A model generated the notes under the pieces. That model saw only the letters and a program-made list of their open reading frames with translations. It made no database searches and was not told the origin of the DNA. This document shows, in pieces, positions 1 through 8,458 of a stretch of 42,284 nt of DNA. Source of the stretch: Ruminiclostridium sp. (GTDB lineage: Bacteria; Bacillota; Clostridia; Oscillospirales; Ruminococcaceae); assembly GCA_017465545.1 (NCBI GenBank), contig JAFTVY010000058.1:1-42284 (forward strand), written 5' to 3'. Within the stretch, counting starts at the first letter, position 1. Each line of letters opens with the position of its first letter. A program made the position numbers and the translations under genes.

Positions 1-127
1 GAATTGCCTGAGGGGGCACCCCTTTTCTGTGTCTGCCAAGCAGATTTTTTGTCCCCTGCCGTTTCGCAATTGTCGGAATTAATCGTTTCTTATAAAAGGC
101 AGGAATTGCCTGAAGGGGGCACCCCTT
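1..127. repeat. Two copies of a GAATTGCC...CACCCCTT hairpin repeat
   Basis: Nearly identical copies lie at 1-24 and 103-127. They differ by one A in the run before the G tract. The second copy folds into a GAAGGGG/CCCCTTC hairpin, and GCAATT and GGAATT between the copies add partial inversions. No ORF covers this stretch. It may be an intergenic repeat family, or the end of an upstream transcript beyond the window. Confidence 0.6.
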
Positions 128-141
128 CGGTGGGAAATTGA

Positions 142-170
142 TTGACAAGCCTTGTTTTCTTTGATATACT
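142..170 (+). promoter_or_regulatory. Sigma-A promoter for the PrsW-family operon
   Basis: TTGACA (142-147) and TATACT (165-170) are separated by 17 bp. The -35 is a perfect consensus match and the -10 has one mismatch. The start codon is 34 nt beyond the -10, with GGAGAG ahead of it. Confidence 0.8.
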
Positions 171-203
171 AACTACATCATATTAATTTACGGAGAGATA
201 CTT

Positions 204-1097
204 ATGGGCTTTGCTTATTTTGAAATGTCGGTTGTGGCAACCATTCCGGCAATTATTCTTGCAATCTTTGTCTACATAAATGACAGAAAGGAAAAAGAAC
301 CGCTGACCTTACTTGCCTTGCTTTTTGCTGTGGGCGGAGTAGCTTACGTACCCGTTTACTTTCTTGAAAAAATAGTCTGCGGACTTATCGACAAGGCATT
401 TTCGCAGTATGCAATAGGTAGTGTCGGCGGTATTATCGGTTATACTGAGCAATGGGCGGAATACGCTCACGGTATGCTTATCGTACTGGTCGGCGTTGCC
501 CTTATAGAGGAGCTTATAAAATGGCTCGTTACCTTCCTGATAACCTTCAGGAATAAAAATTTCAATTGCCTTTATGACGGCATCGTATACTCCACCTTCG
601 TCGCACTCGGCTTTGCTATGGCTGAAAATCTTATCTATGCATGGCAGGGCGGCTGGGATCTCCTTCTTAAAAAGACTCTTACCACTCTTCCGGCTCACTT
701 ACTGTTTGCTGTCATTATGGGCTATTTTTACGCAATGTGGAAAGCCCGCAAAACTGCGGCTACAGTCGAAAAGCATTATGCAAAAAAGGGAATTATCACA
801 ATCAGAAAGCCTGTCCGCACCTGGAACTGGTTTTTAGCTATGGTGGGCATTCCCGTACTGCACCACGCTGTATATGGCTTTGCAGGTTATTTCGGCACCG
901 ATTTGTTCAACGTTATTTTCTACGTACTCAATGCGGTGATGTTTACCGCCTGCATAATTCTTGTTGTCAGACTTTCAAAGAAGGATGCAACGGGAGGCAG
1001 ATATGCGGATATGCTCCTTGATAAGAAATATCCTGAAATCAAGGACTTATACGATGACGTAGCAGAAATCGCAGAGGAGGTTCAGTCGGATGAGTAA
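204..1097 (+). CDS. PrsW-family intramembrane metalloprotease
   Basis: A 297-residue polytopic membrane protein. It carries the family motifs EExxK (E102, E103, K106), FxxxEN (F137, E141, N142) and a conserved His (H165), all in or next to hydrophobic helices. Relatives related to the CPBP/Rce1 glutamic proteases and to B. subtilis PrsW cleave membrane proteins; PrsW itself cleaves the anti-sigma factor RsiW. The start follows GGAGAG at proper spacing. The last 8 nt overlap the next gene, so the two are translationally coupled. Two ECF sigma/membrane-partner operons begin 3 kb downstream, so cleavage of such a partner is an obvious but untested idea. The substrate is unknown. Confidence 0.85.
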   Translation: MGFAYFEMSVVATIPAIILAIFVYINDRKEKEPLTLLALLFAVGGVAYVPVYFLEKIVCGLIDKAFSQYAIGSVGGIIGYTEQWAEYAHGMLIVLVGVALIEELIKWLVTFLITFRNKNFNCLYDGIVYSTFVALGFAMAENLIYAWQGGWDLLLKKTLTTLPAHLLFAVIMGYFYAMWKARKTAATVEKHYAKKGIITIRKPVRTWNWFLAMVGIPVLHHAVYGFAGYFGTDLFNVIFYVLNAVMFTACIILVVRLSKKDATGGRYADMLLDKKYPEIKDLYDDVAEIAEEVQSDE

Positions 1098-2403
1098 TGG
1101 AAAAAAGGGAATCGGCGCCCTGAATAAGATAATAATCTTTATTGCAGTCGCAGTAAACGTAGTGTTCGGAATAAAGGAAATACTCGGCATCTTCAGCAGC
1201 GATGACGATATTAAAACCGGCAACTTCTATACCGATGATTTCTATACTGACGATATTACGTCCGATAGTACTGACAACAGTCAGGATAATAACGAGAACA
1301 ATAATCAGAACACAAATCAGAACAATAATCAGAATAACGGTGTAAGCGACGATTCAGGTCTTGTACCGAAATACCGTGAGCGTTACGATCAGTTAAACGT
1401 AAGACAGAAGGAGTATTATCAGCAGATACTTTCAGGGGTAAGAAAAAACAAGCTTGAATACTATTTCGAAGGCGCATCCTTAGAAGATATATCGAGTGTA
1501 TATCAGGACGTATTCTTAAGTATGCATCCGGAGTTTTTCTGGCTTGATAACAGCTTCAGGTATCGGATTGACGCAAACGGAATAGCAGTTTCTTTAGATA
1601 CCTATAATTACTGGAAATACGTTTCAAATCCTCAGCAATACGTAGACCGACTTGACGCTCAGGTTGAAAAAATCGTCAGTCAGGCAAATAAACAGCCCAC
1701 AACGTACGATAAAGTGAAGTACGTTCACGATTATCTTGTAAAGAATATCGAATACGATCAAGACGCTCTGAAGGAGCTTGACAGCACCTTTATGTCCACG
1801 TCAACCGAGCAGACTCTTTCGATCTACGGCGCTCTTGTCAACGGCAAGACCTTGTGCGGAGGCTACTCCGAATCCTTTTACTATCTGATGAAAAAGCTCG
1901 GTATCGAGTGCTATTATATTACAGGCTATGCAGGTGAATATCACGCATGGAATTATCTGAAGCTTGACGGTGATTACTACTATATGGACGTTACCTGGGA
2001 CGATAATCCGTTAACCAATAGAAACGGTATATCCATCTATCCCGATAACGTAACGTACGACTATTTCTGCATTACAAGTAATGAAATTTCAAAAAATCAT
2101 ACCGTGGATAGCTTTATAGACGTACCCTATGCGGATTCCGTCGCTTACAACTATTTTGTAAGAGAAGGCCTGGTGTTTGATACGTATAATTATAATGAGG
2201 CGAAAAACGCTCTTTCAAAGCAGAAGAACAATAGCGCAATGTTCCTGAAATATACCAATAAAAGTGCATTTGACGCCGCCTATGACGAGCTTATCACAGA
2301 CGGAAAAATCTGGAAAATGAACGTTATAAACAAGAAGGTATTCTACCACCGCTTCGATAACGATATTTACACTATAATGATTATCCCGTCGGATTATAGT
2401 TGA
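1090..2403 (+). CDS. Membrane-anchored transglutaminase-like (papain-fold) protein
   Basis: A 437-residue protein. One N-terminal membrane segment (about residues 10-32) is followed by an Asn/Asp/Gln-rich linker (about 38-90) and an extracellular region. The transglutaminase-core triad is visible: Cys256 in a TLCGGYS context, His285 in YHAWN and Asp300 in MDVTWDD. Family members act as peptidases or crosslinking enzymes on the cell surface; the substrate here cannot be told. The ATG overlaps the end of the PrsW-family gene by 8 nt and AGGAGG lies just upstream, so they form an operon. About 100 residues follow the core without a recognisable domain. Confidence 0.85.
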   Translation: MSNGKKGIGALNKIIIFIAVAVNVVFGIKEILGIFSSDDDIKTGNFYTDDFYTDDITSDSTDNSQDNNENNNQNTNQNNNQNNGVSDDSGLVPKYRERYDQLNVRQKEYYQQILSGVRKNKLEYYFEGASLEDISSVYQDVFLSMHPEFFWLDNSFRYRIDANGIAVSLDTYNYWKYVSNPQQYVDRLDAQVEKIVSQANKQPTTYDKVKYVHDYLVKNIEYDQDALKELDSTFMSTSTEQTLSIYGALVNGKTLCGGYSESFYYLMKKLGIECYYITGYAGEYHAWNYLKLDGDYYYMDVTWDDNPLTNRNGISIYPDNVTYDYFCITSNEISKNHTVDSFIDVPYADSVAYNYFVREGLVFDTYNYNEAKNALSKQKNNSAMFLKYTNKSAFDAAYDELITDGKIWKMNVINKKVFYHRFDNDIYTIMIIPSDYS

Positions 2404-2499
2404 TTGGGGATTTTTAATTTTGATGCGATATAACAAATGCAAAGTACTTATTATATGTTTATTCTAATTGTTTTCATAGTGTAAAAGGAGAAAATGATA

Positions 2500-3147
2500 A
2501 TGGAGAGATATATCAGGGAGTATTGTGAAGGTTTTGAATTTTCACAAATAGAACAGTTTTCACAGACTATTTCGGGAATTGACATTAAGATTGATATATT
2601 TGAAGCGTGGAAAGAGATAAACGGCTTAAAACACTATCGGGAAAAAGCCTTTGTCACTCTTATAAAGGGCGATAAAACGTATGAATGTAATTTCTACGAT
2701 GAGCATAGTTACGGATGTTCATTTTTCCCTGTGACTATAGAAGGAAAAGCCTATCTGCTTTTTCGTAAAACGTTATACGGCTTTACGCTTTTAGACGCTG
2801 ATACGCTCACTGAAGCGTATAATTACATACCCGAAAACGTAAAAAAGGGAGAAGAATCCTTTATTATAACAGGAGTGAATCAGCTTGGAAGACTATTGGT
2901 GTTTGATGGTTGTTACTGGGCGGCACCTTACGAATGTTACGTGTATGATTATGAAAAAAAGATTTTTGCAAGCGTCAGTACAGTCTTTGGCATCGGCTCG
3001 CTTGAGAAAATTGAAATCAGGGATGACTTACTTTACATATCCGGATATGCATTCGTTGACGATGAAGAAAGTGAAGCTATAGAAAAAACTATTTCAGCAG
3101 AAGAGCTCAATAAGCTGATTTCAGAAAACGGAGTGGAAGAAATATAA
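2500..3147 (+). CDS. Hypothetical protein, 215 aa
   Basis: I do not recognise a family. The protein is soluble, acidic and rich in aromatic residues, with no signal peptide or membrane segment. Alternating beta-type stretches such as YECNFYDEH and LLVFDGCYW suggest a small WD/beta-propeller-like or immunity-like fold, but this is only an impression. AGGAG at 2486-2490 sits 9 nt before the ATG at 2500 and only 3 nt before the in-frame ATG at 2494, so 2500 is preferred. A strong terminator follows immediately, so this is a monocistronic or operon-ending gene. Confidence 0.65.
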   Translation: MERYIREYCEGFEFSQIEQFSQTISGIDIKIDIFEAWKEINGLKHYREKAFVTLIKGDKTYECNFYDEHSYGCSFFPVTIEGKAYLLFRKTLYGFTLLDADTLTEAYNYIPENVKKGEESFIITGVNQLGRLLVFDGCYWAAPYECYVYDYEKKIFASVSTVFGIGSLEKIEIRDDLLYISGYAFVDDEESEAIEKTISAEELNKLISENGVEEI

Positions 3148-3148
3148 C

Positions 3149-3193
3149 AAAAAGACGTTGTAAAAAACGAAAGTTTTTACAGCGTCTTTTTAG
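3149..3193 (+). terminator. Rho-independent terminator
   Basis: AAAAAGACG, TGTAAAAAC, a GAAA tetraloop, then GTTTTTACA and CGTCTTTTT form a long hairpin ending in T's. It lies 2 nt after the stop codon of the hypothetical gene. Confidence 0.85.
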
Positions 3194-3216
3194 GGATAAG
3201 AAAAAGATGCAGAAAT

Positions 3217-3378
3217 GAAATCATGCTATGCACGATGAAATCCTCACTCCGTTCGGATGAAATCTTCGGCTGAGCCTCAGATGAAATTAAATCCACCCAT
3301 CCGCCGTCGAGGCGGATTTCATCTTCGCAGGAGATTTCATCGTCGAAGACGATTTCACCTACCCGAAGGGAGGATTTA
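3217..3378. repeat. Compound palindromic repeat (GATGAAATC / GATTTCATC)
   Basis: GATGAAAT(C) occurs four times on the plus strand in the left half. Its reverse complement, GATTTCA(T)C, occurs three times in the right half. The outer arms AAATCCTC and GAGGATTT also pair. The block could fold into one large branched hairpin and looks like an intergenic REP- or MITE-like element. No coding potential is believable here. Confidence 0.7.
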
Positions 3379-3382
3379 GTTG

Positions 3383-3418
3383 AAAAAAGCCCTTGTCCAA
3401 AGGACAAAGGCTTTTTTC
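3383..3418. terminator. Bidirectional hairpin at the repeat edge
   Basis: AAAAAAGCC, TTGTCC, a short loop, GGACAA and GGCTTTTTT give a stem with one mismatch, flanked by A's and T's. It can act on either strand and may belong to the palindromic element beside it. Confidence 0.6.
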
Positions 3419-3573
3419 TGTTTATGGGCTACAAAAAAGATATTTTCGGCAGTTTTGCGTATGAATTCGAACCCTAGTAAAATATAATGCTTTTCGACTA
3501 AAGGGAGAAAAGCTTCATCAGCACTTCTTCACTATTCACTATTACTTATTACCTAATCGACAAGTTTCGAAAG

Positions 3574-3620
3574 AGAAGAGTGAAAAGTGAAGAGTGAATA
3601 GTGAAGAGTGAATAGTGAAA
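3574..3620. repeat. Tandem AGTGAA(G/T)AGTGAATAGTG repeat
   Basis: Short degenerate units of about 14-15 bp built from GAAGAGTGAATAGT run in tandem. A partly inverted counterpart (CTTCACTATTCACTATT) lies at about 3524-3545. Similar satellites of TTCACTATTCACT type occur in many bacterial intergenic regions. No gene is visible between 3420 and 3620. Confidence 0.6.
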
Positions 3621-3660
3621 AAGTAAAATCGACAAGCTTCTGTCGAAACTTGTCGATTTT
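3617..3660 (-). terminator. Terminator of tRNA-Leu
   Basis: On the minus strand AAAATCGACAAG and CTTGTCGATTTT (3625-3660) form a 12-bp stem directly after the tRNA CCA, followed by ACTTTTT. Confidence 0.85.
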
Positions 3661-3747
3661 TGGTGCAGGTGACGGGACTTGAACCCACACGACCTTGCGA
3701 TCACTAGCACCTGAAGCTAGCGCGTCTGCCAATTCCGCCACACCTGC
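3661..3747 (-). tRNA. tRNA-Leu (anticodon CAG)
   Basis: An 87-nt class II tRNA with encoded CCA. The acceptor GCAGGTG pairs with CACCTGC and the discriminator is A. The D-arm is GGCGGAATTGGCAGAC-like. The anticodon stem CTAGC/GCTAG encloses loop TTCAGGT, giving anticodon CAG for CUG codons. There is a long variable arm and a standard GGGTTCAAGTCCC T-arm. It is a single gene with its own promoter and terminator. Confidence 0.97.
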
Positions 3748-3851
3748 ATATTAAATGATTTCATATTTTTACACGGGGAAACCTACCGAGGCGGACTTTG
3801 TTACAAGTTGATCCGCAGTAAATACGCTATATGCATATTTACAACGCTACT

Positions 3852-3880
3852 ATTATATCATACCACAGATGAAAAATCAA
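3852..3880 (-). promoter_or_regulatory. Promoter for tRNA-Leu
   Basis: On the minus strand TTGATT (3880-3875), 17 bp and TATAAT (3857-3852) precede the tRNA by about 100 nt. The rest of 3748-3998 holds no gene that I can support. Confidence 0.6.
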
Positions 3881-3948
3881 GTGTTTTTTAAAATTTTTTA
3901 TAACCTGTATCAATTTACAGAAAAATATGATAAAATTAAAAAAAGAAT

Positions 3949-3977
3949 GTAACGTTCTGAAAGAAATAGTAGTCTTA
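3949..3977 (+). promoter_or_regulatory. Candidate ECF-type promoter of sigma operon 1
   Basis: GTAACG (3949-3954), 17 bp and GTCTTA (3972-3977). The AAC core in the -35 is typical of ECF promoters. The same layout precedes the two other sigma genes here (5756-5784 and 28817-28845), which suggests autoregulation. Confidence 0.55.
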
Positions 3978-3998
3978 TTAAGTGAAAGGAGGGGTTCT

Positions 3999-4544
3999 AT
4001 GGAGGACAAGGATATTATACAGCTCTATTTCGAGCGTAACGAAAAGGCTATTTCCGAGACCGATAAAAAATACGGGCTTTTGTGCAGAAAAATAGCTACC
4101 AATATATTATATAACGAGCAGGACAGCGACGAATGTGTGAATTCCTCCTATTTTAAGCTATGGAACGTTATTCCTCCCCAGAATCCCACCTCTCTTTGTG
4201 CATACCTTTGCGCTATCGTAAGAAATACGGCGATGACGGTACTTAAAAAGCGTTCCTCTTCAGGCAGAAGCGAGCAGTTGTCAGAGCTTCTTGAAATCAT
4301 ACCCGATACAAAGGATACGGAAAAGGAGTATGATGAAAGGCAGACCACAAGGCTTATCAATGAGTATCTGAGAGCCACGTCAAGAAAAAATCGTGATATT
4401 TTCGTGCTGAGATATTATTGCAATATGTCGGTAGCCGATATATCACGGGCGCTTAAAATCAACGAAATTACAATCCGTACAAGGCTTAGCCGTATAAGGC
4501 AGAGCCTGAGAAAATTCCTCAGGGAGAACGGATACGATATATGA
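3999..4544 (+). CDS. ECF-type RNA polymerase sigma factor (first of three)
   Basis: A 181-residue sigma-70-family protein. The region-2 helices occupy roughly residues 10-85. Region 4, with a helix-turn-helix (NMSVADISRALKINEITIRT), lies at about 140-170. The ATG at 3999 follows AAGGAGGGG at 5-6 nt and starts MEDKDII, matching the starts of the two paralogues. A longer in-frame ATG at 3927 has no ribosome site and would place the putative promoter inside the coding sequence. The membrane-partner gene begins 15 nt after the stop, so the pair looks like a classical sigma/anti-sigma operon. Confidence 0.85.
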   Translation: MEDKDIIQLYFERNEKAISETDKKYGLLCRKIATNILYNEQDSDECVNSSYFKLWNVIPPQNPTSLCAYLCAIVRNTAMTVLKKRSSSGRSEQLSELLEIIPDTKDTEKEYDERQTTRLINEYLRATSRKNRDIFVLRYYCNMSVADISRALKINEITIRTRLSRIRQSLRKFLRENGYDI

Positions 4545-4559
4545 AAGGAGTGGAAGACT

Positions 4560-5687
4560 ATGAAAAAGTATTTCTGGGATAACGTAATAAGCGGACTTGA
4601 TACCGATATCACTGCGTCAGCTCTTGAAAAAGCAAGCAGAAATCTGACCGATAAGGGCGAAATGACCTTTATACAGCTTGATTCGAGAGAATACGAGCGG
4701 CTTTGCGACAGCAGACGTTTTTTCAGACAGCTTGTTGCCTGCCTTTTAGTGGGAATTGTTGCAGTAACAACGGTTATCCTCTGCACGAATACCATTTCGT
4801 CAAAGCCGGGTGGGAATCCCATTGTAGGCGTTCCCGAAGACTTTGATCCGTATATAGCGTTAACGATAAACGACGGGGAATGCGTAAGGTATTCGCCTAC
4901 GGAAGAGGCTACGGTAAATTTAACACTTGATTTACCTGCTGACAGCGAGAATAAAATAGTCTGTATGCTTTACCTCCTTGACGGGGACAGAGTTATTCCC
5001 GTATCCCATAACGGCAGAAAGACGAACGAGATGGGCTTTGTACCCGACAGTGTTTCCTATACAATGAAGTTTACTATAGCTTCCGATGATTATGAACCCC
5101 TGAAACAGCTTGATGAAAACAACAGAATTTGTGAAGGTCCTGAGCTGGTGATGGAATATAACTATCTGTCAGGAGCAGGTAGCGGAATAATCAGAATGCC
5201 CTTTTCGATATGGCTGGACAGCAATGACACGGCTGTTCAGAGTGACGGCAACGTCAATATGCTATATAACGGTGGGTATGAGCTTGCTATAAGCCCTGAC
5301 GCACAGTTGATACAGTTCAATATGGTAGCGGATAAGCTTCTGTCAGATAATACGTCCGTCATTGTAAGCGTATCGGCTAAGATAAACGGAGTTGCGACAA
5401 ACGCTGTCATACTGGATAAGCTGACAAATGAAAAGGGCTACAGTAGTGAGGAGGTCTCCTCTGATGATATTGTACAAAAGACCGAGGGTGGCAACAGTAC
5501 AATTACCGTGAATGCCGGTGAGCTTATGATGGCAAGGCTGACGCTTGATACTCCCGATTCGCTGAAAATACAGTCGGAAGAGCTTGAAATAGAGCTTACC
5601 TATCTATGCAGTTATTCGGATGAGATGGGTGCGGTAAACAGCCTACCCTTCATTTTCACCGATACGGTAACAGTCAAAGTAAGATAA
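4560..5687 (+). CDS. Single-pass membrane partner of sigma 1 (putative anti-sigma)
   Basis: A 375-residue protein. A cytoplasmic N-terminal part of about 55 residues starts MKKYFWDNVISGLD, and FW..V...LD is shared with the partner of sigma 2. One membrane helix (about 56-76) leads to an extracellular beta-rich region of about 300 residues. The position right after a sigma gene and this topology fit a transmembrane anti-sigma regulator, although no zinc-binding HxxxCxxC motif is visible. The extracellular domain is not recognised; it could sense an envelope signal. An AGGAG-type site precedes the ATG, and a terminator follows the stop. Confidence 0.7.
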   Translation: MKKYFWDNVISGLDTDITASALEKASRNLTDKGEMTFIQLDSREYERLCDSRRFFRQLVACLLVGIVAVTTVILCTNTISSKPGGNPIVGVPEDFDPYIALTINDGECVRYSPTEEATVNLTLDLPADSENKIVCMLYLLDGDRVIPVSHNGRKTNEMGFVPDSVSYTMKFTIASDDYEPLKQLDENNRICEGPELVMEYNYLSGAGSGIIRMPFSIWLDSNDTAVQSDGNVNMLYNGGYELAISPDAQLIQFNMVADKLLSDNTSVIVSVSAKINGVATNAVILDKLTNEKGYSSEEVSSDDIVQKTEGGNSTITVNAGELMMARLTLDTPDSLKIQSEELEIELTYLCSYSDEMGAVNSLPFIFTDTVTVKVR

Positions 5688-5692
5688 AAAAT

Positions 5693-5731
5693 AAGGGCAG
5701 GTGAATAAAAATTGACCTGCCCTTCCTTTTA
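5693..5731 (+). terminator. Terminator of sigma operon 1
   Basis: AAGGGCAGGT (5693-5702) pairs with ACCTGCCCTT (5715-5724), with further GAAT/ATT pairing inside. CCTTTTAT follows. Confidence 0.85.
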
Positions 5732-5755
5732 TGATAAAATTTCATATGTAAAAAA

Positions 5756-5784
5756 TGACACCTTTTTATAAAAATCCGGTCTTA
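5756..5784 (+). promoter_or_regulatory. Candidate ECF-type promoter of sigma operon 2
   Basis: TGACAC (5756-5761), 17 bp and GTCTTA (5779-5784). With a one-base shift, GACACC resembles the GGAACC of operon 3. The -10 GTCTTAT is identical to operons 1 and 3. The transcript leader would be very short. Confidence 0.5.
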
Positions 5785-5806
5785 TAGTGTGAAAGGGGGA
5801 GACAGT

Positions 5807-6352
5807 GTGCAGGATAAAGAAATAATAGAGCTGTATTTCAGCCGTGACGAGACCGCCATAACCGAGACGGATATTAAATATGGTAAGCTGTGCAGGAAAA
5901 TTTCCTTTGGTATATTAGGTAACAATGAGGATAGCGAGGAATGTATAAATACCTCTTATTTTAAGGTGTGGAACGCCATACCACCGGGCAGACCTGATAA
6001 TCTCTGTGGATACGTATGCAGGGTTGTGAAGAATACTGCGCTTTCTCTCTGCGAAAAGCTTCGCAGAAAAGAGGATGCCGAAATCTATACCGAGCTTGAC
6101 AGCATAGTGAATTATACCTCATCTATAGAAACAAGGGTTGAAAGCAATCGTGTTGCGGAGCTTATAAACAGCTTTCTTTCAAAGCAGTCCCAGAAGAACA
6201 GAACTATCTTTATAGCAAGATATTATTACAATATGCCCTTCAGGGAAATAGCCGAGACTATCGGAATAACGGAAAATGCGGCAAAGCTGAAGCTGTCCCG
6301 TATGAGAAAAAAGCTTTCTGATTATCTTATCAGAAACGGTGTTGAAATATGA
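5807..6352 (+). CDS. ECF-type RNA polymerase sigma factor (second of three)
   Basis: A 181-residue paralogue of the first sigma factor, with the same region 2 (IIELYFSRDETAITETDIKYG) and region 4 (MPFREIAETIGITENAAKLKLSRMR). The GTG start at 5807 is chosen because AAAGGGGGAG lies 5 nt upstream and the protein then begins VQDKEII, in register with the paralogues. An earlier GTG at 5789 overlaps that ribosome site. The stop lies 13 nt before the start of its membrane partner. Having two such operons in tandem suggests duplication followed by divergence of the sensor. Confidence 0.85.
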   Translation: MQDKEIIELYFSRDETAITETDIKYGKLCRKISFGILGNNEDSEECINTSYFKVWNAIPPGRPDNLCGYVCRVVKNTALSLCEKLRRKEDAEIYTELDSIVNYTSSIETRVESNRVAELINSFLSKQSQKNRTIFIARYYYNMPFREIAETIGITENAAKLKLSRMRKKLSDYLIRNGVEI

Positions 6353-6365
6353 GAGGGGGATACGT

Positions 6366-8393
6366 ATGAGTAACGTACGCTTCTGGAACGAAGTGATGAA
6401 CAAGCTTGATAACAGGCTCACCGATGAAGCGGCAAGCAATCTGTATTTTTATCAGAAGTCGCAGGATGCGGAGATAAGTGAATATATATCCGACAGCTAT
6501 AACGGAATAACCGGTAAAGTCAGAAAGAGAAACGGAATGATTGGCTTTGCGGCGTGTATTGCAGTCATCGTCTGCCTTGCCGTTGTCATCGGGGTTATAT
6601 TACAGAATAACGTGGCGGTACAGCCTCTGGACAGCAATAACGAGTATTCGTATCTTTTAGAGACCGAAAAATATACCTATAAAACAAACGTGTATTTTCT
6701 TACAAGGGAGCTTGGAGAGGAGTATTTGGAGCATACCGATATTTTAGATAATCAGCTTATTTTAAATTCTGTTGAAACCTGTATCTTAGCGGCAGATTTC
6801 AAAAATGAGTATTATATATTCGGAAACGCTGAAAGGGAAGAGGAGCTGACGAAGTACTACTTTGACGATCCTATCGGCGGTAAAGACGGAATGCAGAAAA
6901 ACGGCTGGTTGATAAATTTCAGCCCCGACCTGCTGGAATTCATCTGCGAGGATAACAGACTGAAGGATTTCTGCAATTCAAGATTCGACAGAGAAGGCAT
7001 AGACAGAAAAATAGAAGAGATAACAGACGTTTATATAGTATGCATCCCAGGTATGGCGGCTCTTATACATTTTGAAGACGGGGGACAGACCTATTTTCTG
7101 CATCATACCCAGAACGCGTTTTATGACGATAACGTTCCCTTTGATATATTCAGCAGGGAAGAACTTGTAGATTATTATGCCCTGAAAGAAAGACCTGTCA
7201 CAATAAATCAGAAAGAGATTTTAAACGGCGTTGTTGTGGGTAATATGGCAGGTGCGACAGAAGTAAACGTAACGAAGCTGTTAGAGCATATTGTTGACGA
7301 AGAATTTATTGTCCGTGAGGGCAGTAAGACCTCCTATTATATGTGGGATATGAAGACGGGTAAAAAGAACCTGTATATGGTCACAGACAGCGAAGCAAAG
7401 ACTATCGAAACGTATTATGAGAGTAGCGTGAATCCTGTCAGGGATAATACCTTCTGGAACAAGGATGGATCAGAAACCCTGTTCCGTGACGGTGACGTTT
7501 TTATGAATTATAAAGCTACAGAGATACTTCTTGGACGGTATGACGTCTATTTAGACTATTCGGACGATGGATATCTTATTGAATATAATGCTACCAGCAA
7601 CTCCTTTACCTCTGATACACGTTTCATACCATTACAGAACGTGGATATTACTTTCAATGACCATAATATTATTTATGCAAACAGCGATGAGCTTTGTGTA
7701 TCTTTTTCAAGCAGAATACCATTTTCAGAGGTTTATAACGGACTTAAGATAGAGTATGAGCTTGTTATAAAGGATAACGGAAAGCCTGTCCTGATAAACG
7801 GTAAGGAAAGCTATAAATTCAGCGCTGAATTAAAGTCAGACGACGAAAATACAGAATATGAAGTATATCAGGATGAGCTTTATATAGATACTGCAGGCAT
7901 AACCTTCAACGAATACGGCTATAGTACGGAACTTATGGCGTATCTTACGTACACCGTTGACGCTTCGCAGGTTATAAGCGGTAGAATAGAAACGAATACC
8001 AGAGAAGACTATCTTCTTATAAGGAATAATCCTGATAATCTTACAGAAGAAGGGCTTATTGCCACCACTCCGGTTATTTCGAAATGCAAAAAGCAGGATA
8101 CGGGAGTATGGGAATTGACGGTGGATTTCAGCCGCATCAAAAAAATAGATAAAGACACAAAGTTTGCCGTTCAGTTTATTGATGAAAAAAACAACAAACC
8201 TGTCAGAATGTCAAACAAGGTTGGTAATGACGAATATATAACAAACTTCAGCTTTGGAAAGGATGAAGAGCCTGTGGCAGATATAATTCTTTACAATGAA
8301 TATGAAGAGCCGAAGCTTCTTTTGTATATGCAGTCAGCAGACAATATAGTGTCTAATTTTTATTATCGTGAAAATTTCATATTGACAGACTAA
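6366..8393 (+). CDS. Large single-pass membrane partner of sigma 2 (putative anti-sigma)
   Basis: A 675-residue protein. The cytoplasmic N-terminus (about 57 residues, MSNVRFWNEVMNKLDNRLTDEA) resembles the partner of sigma 1. One membrane helix lies at about 58-79, and nearly 600 extracellular residues follow. These show repeated beta-rich stretches and no recognised catalytic motif. The ATG at 6366 follows GAGAGGGGGA; the in-frame ATG at 6339, inside the sigma gene, has no such site. The large ectodomain suggests binding of a ligand or cell-wall component. The anti-sigma role is inferred from order and topology only. Confidence 0.65.
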   Translation: MSNVRFWNEVMNKLDNRLTDEAASNLYFYQKSQDAEISEYISDSYNGITGKVRKRNGMIGFAACIAVIVCLAVVIGVILQNNVAVQPLDSNNEYSYLLETEKYTYKTNVYFLTRELGEEYLEHTDILDNQLILNSVETCILAADFKNEYYIFGNAEREEELTKYYFDDPIGGKDGMQKNGWLINFSPDLLEFICEDNRLKDFCNSRFDREGIDRKIEEITDVYIVCIPGMAALIHFEDGGQTYFLHHTQNAFYDDNVPFDIFSREELVDYYALKERPVTINQKEILNGVVVGNMAGATEVNVTKLLEHIVDEEFIVREGSKTSYYMWDMKTGKKNLYMVTDSEAKTIETYYESSVNPVRDNTFWNKDGSETLFRDGDVFMNYKATEILLGRYDVYLDYSDDGYLIEYNATSNSFTSDTRFIPLQNVDITFNDHNIIYANSDELCVSFSSRIPFSEVYNGLKIEYELVIKDNGKPVLINGKESYKFSAELKSDDENTEYEVYQDELYIDTAGITFNEYGYSTELMAYLTYTVDASQVISGRIETNTREDYLLIRNNPDNLTEEGLIATTPVISKCKKQDTGVWELTVDFSRIKKIDKDTKFAVQFIDEKNNKPVRMSNKVGNDEYITNFSFGKDEEPVADIILYNEYEEPKLLLYMQSADNIVSNFYYRENFILTD

Positions 8394-8419
8394 ATACCTT
8401 TTTACTCTCCCTATACAAG

Positions 8420-8449
8420 AAACCCCGTAGCAAAGGCTACGGGGTTTTG
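8420..8449. terminator. Bidirectional terminator
   Basis: AAACCCCGTAGC and GCTACGGGGTTT form a 12-bp stem between the convergent sigma-2 operon and the HD-GYP gene. T's on both strands fit termination of both. Confidence 0.85.
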
Positions 8450-8458
8450 ACTATATAT

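Noticed and set aside
3553-3741. 62-aa minus-strand ORF starting MAELADALASGAS
   Set aside because: It is the translation of tRNA-Leu and its terminator; this peptide is a well-known artefact of tRNA genes.
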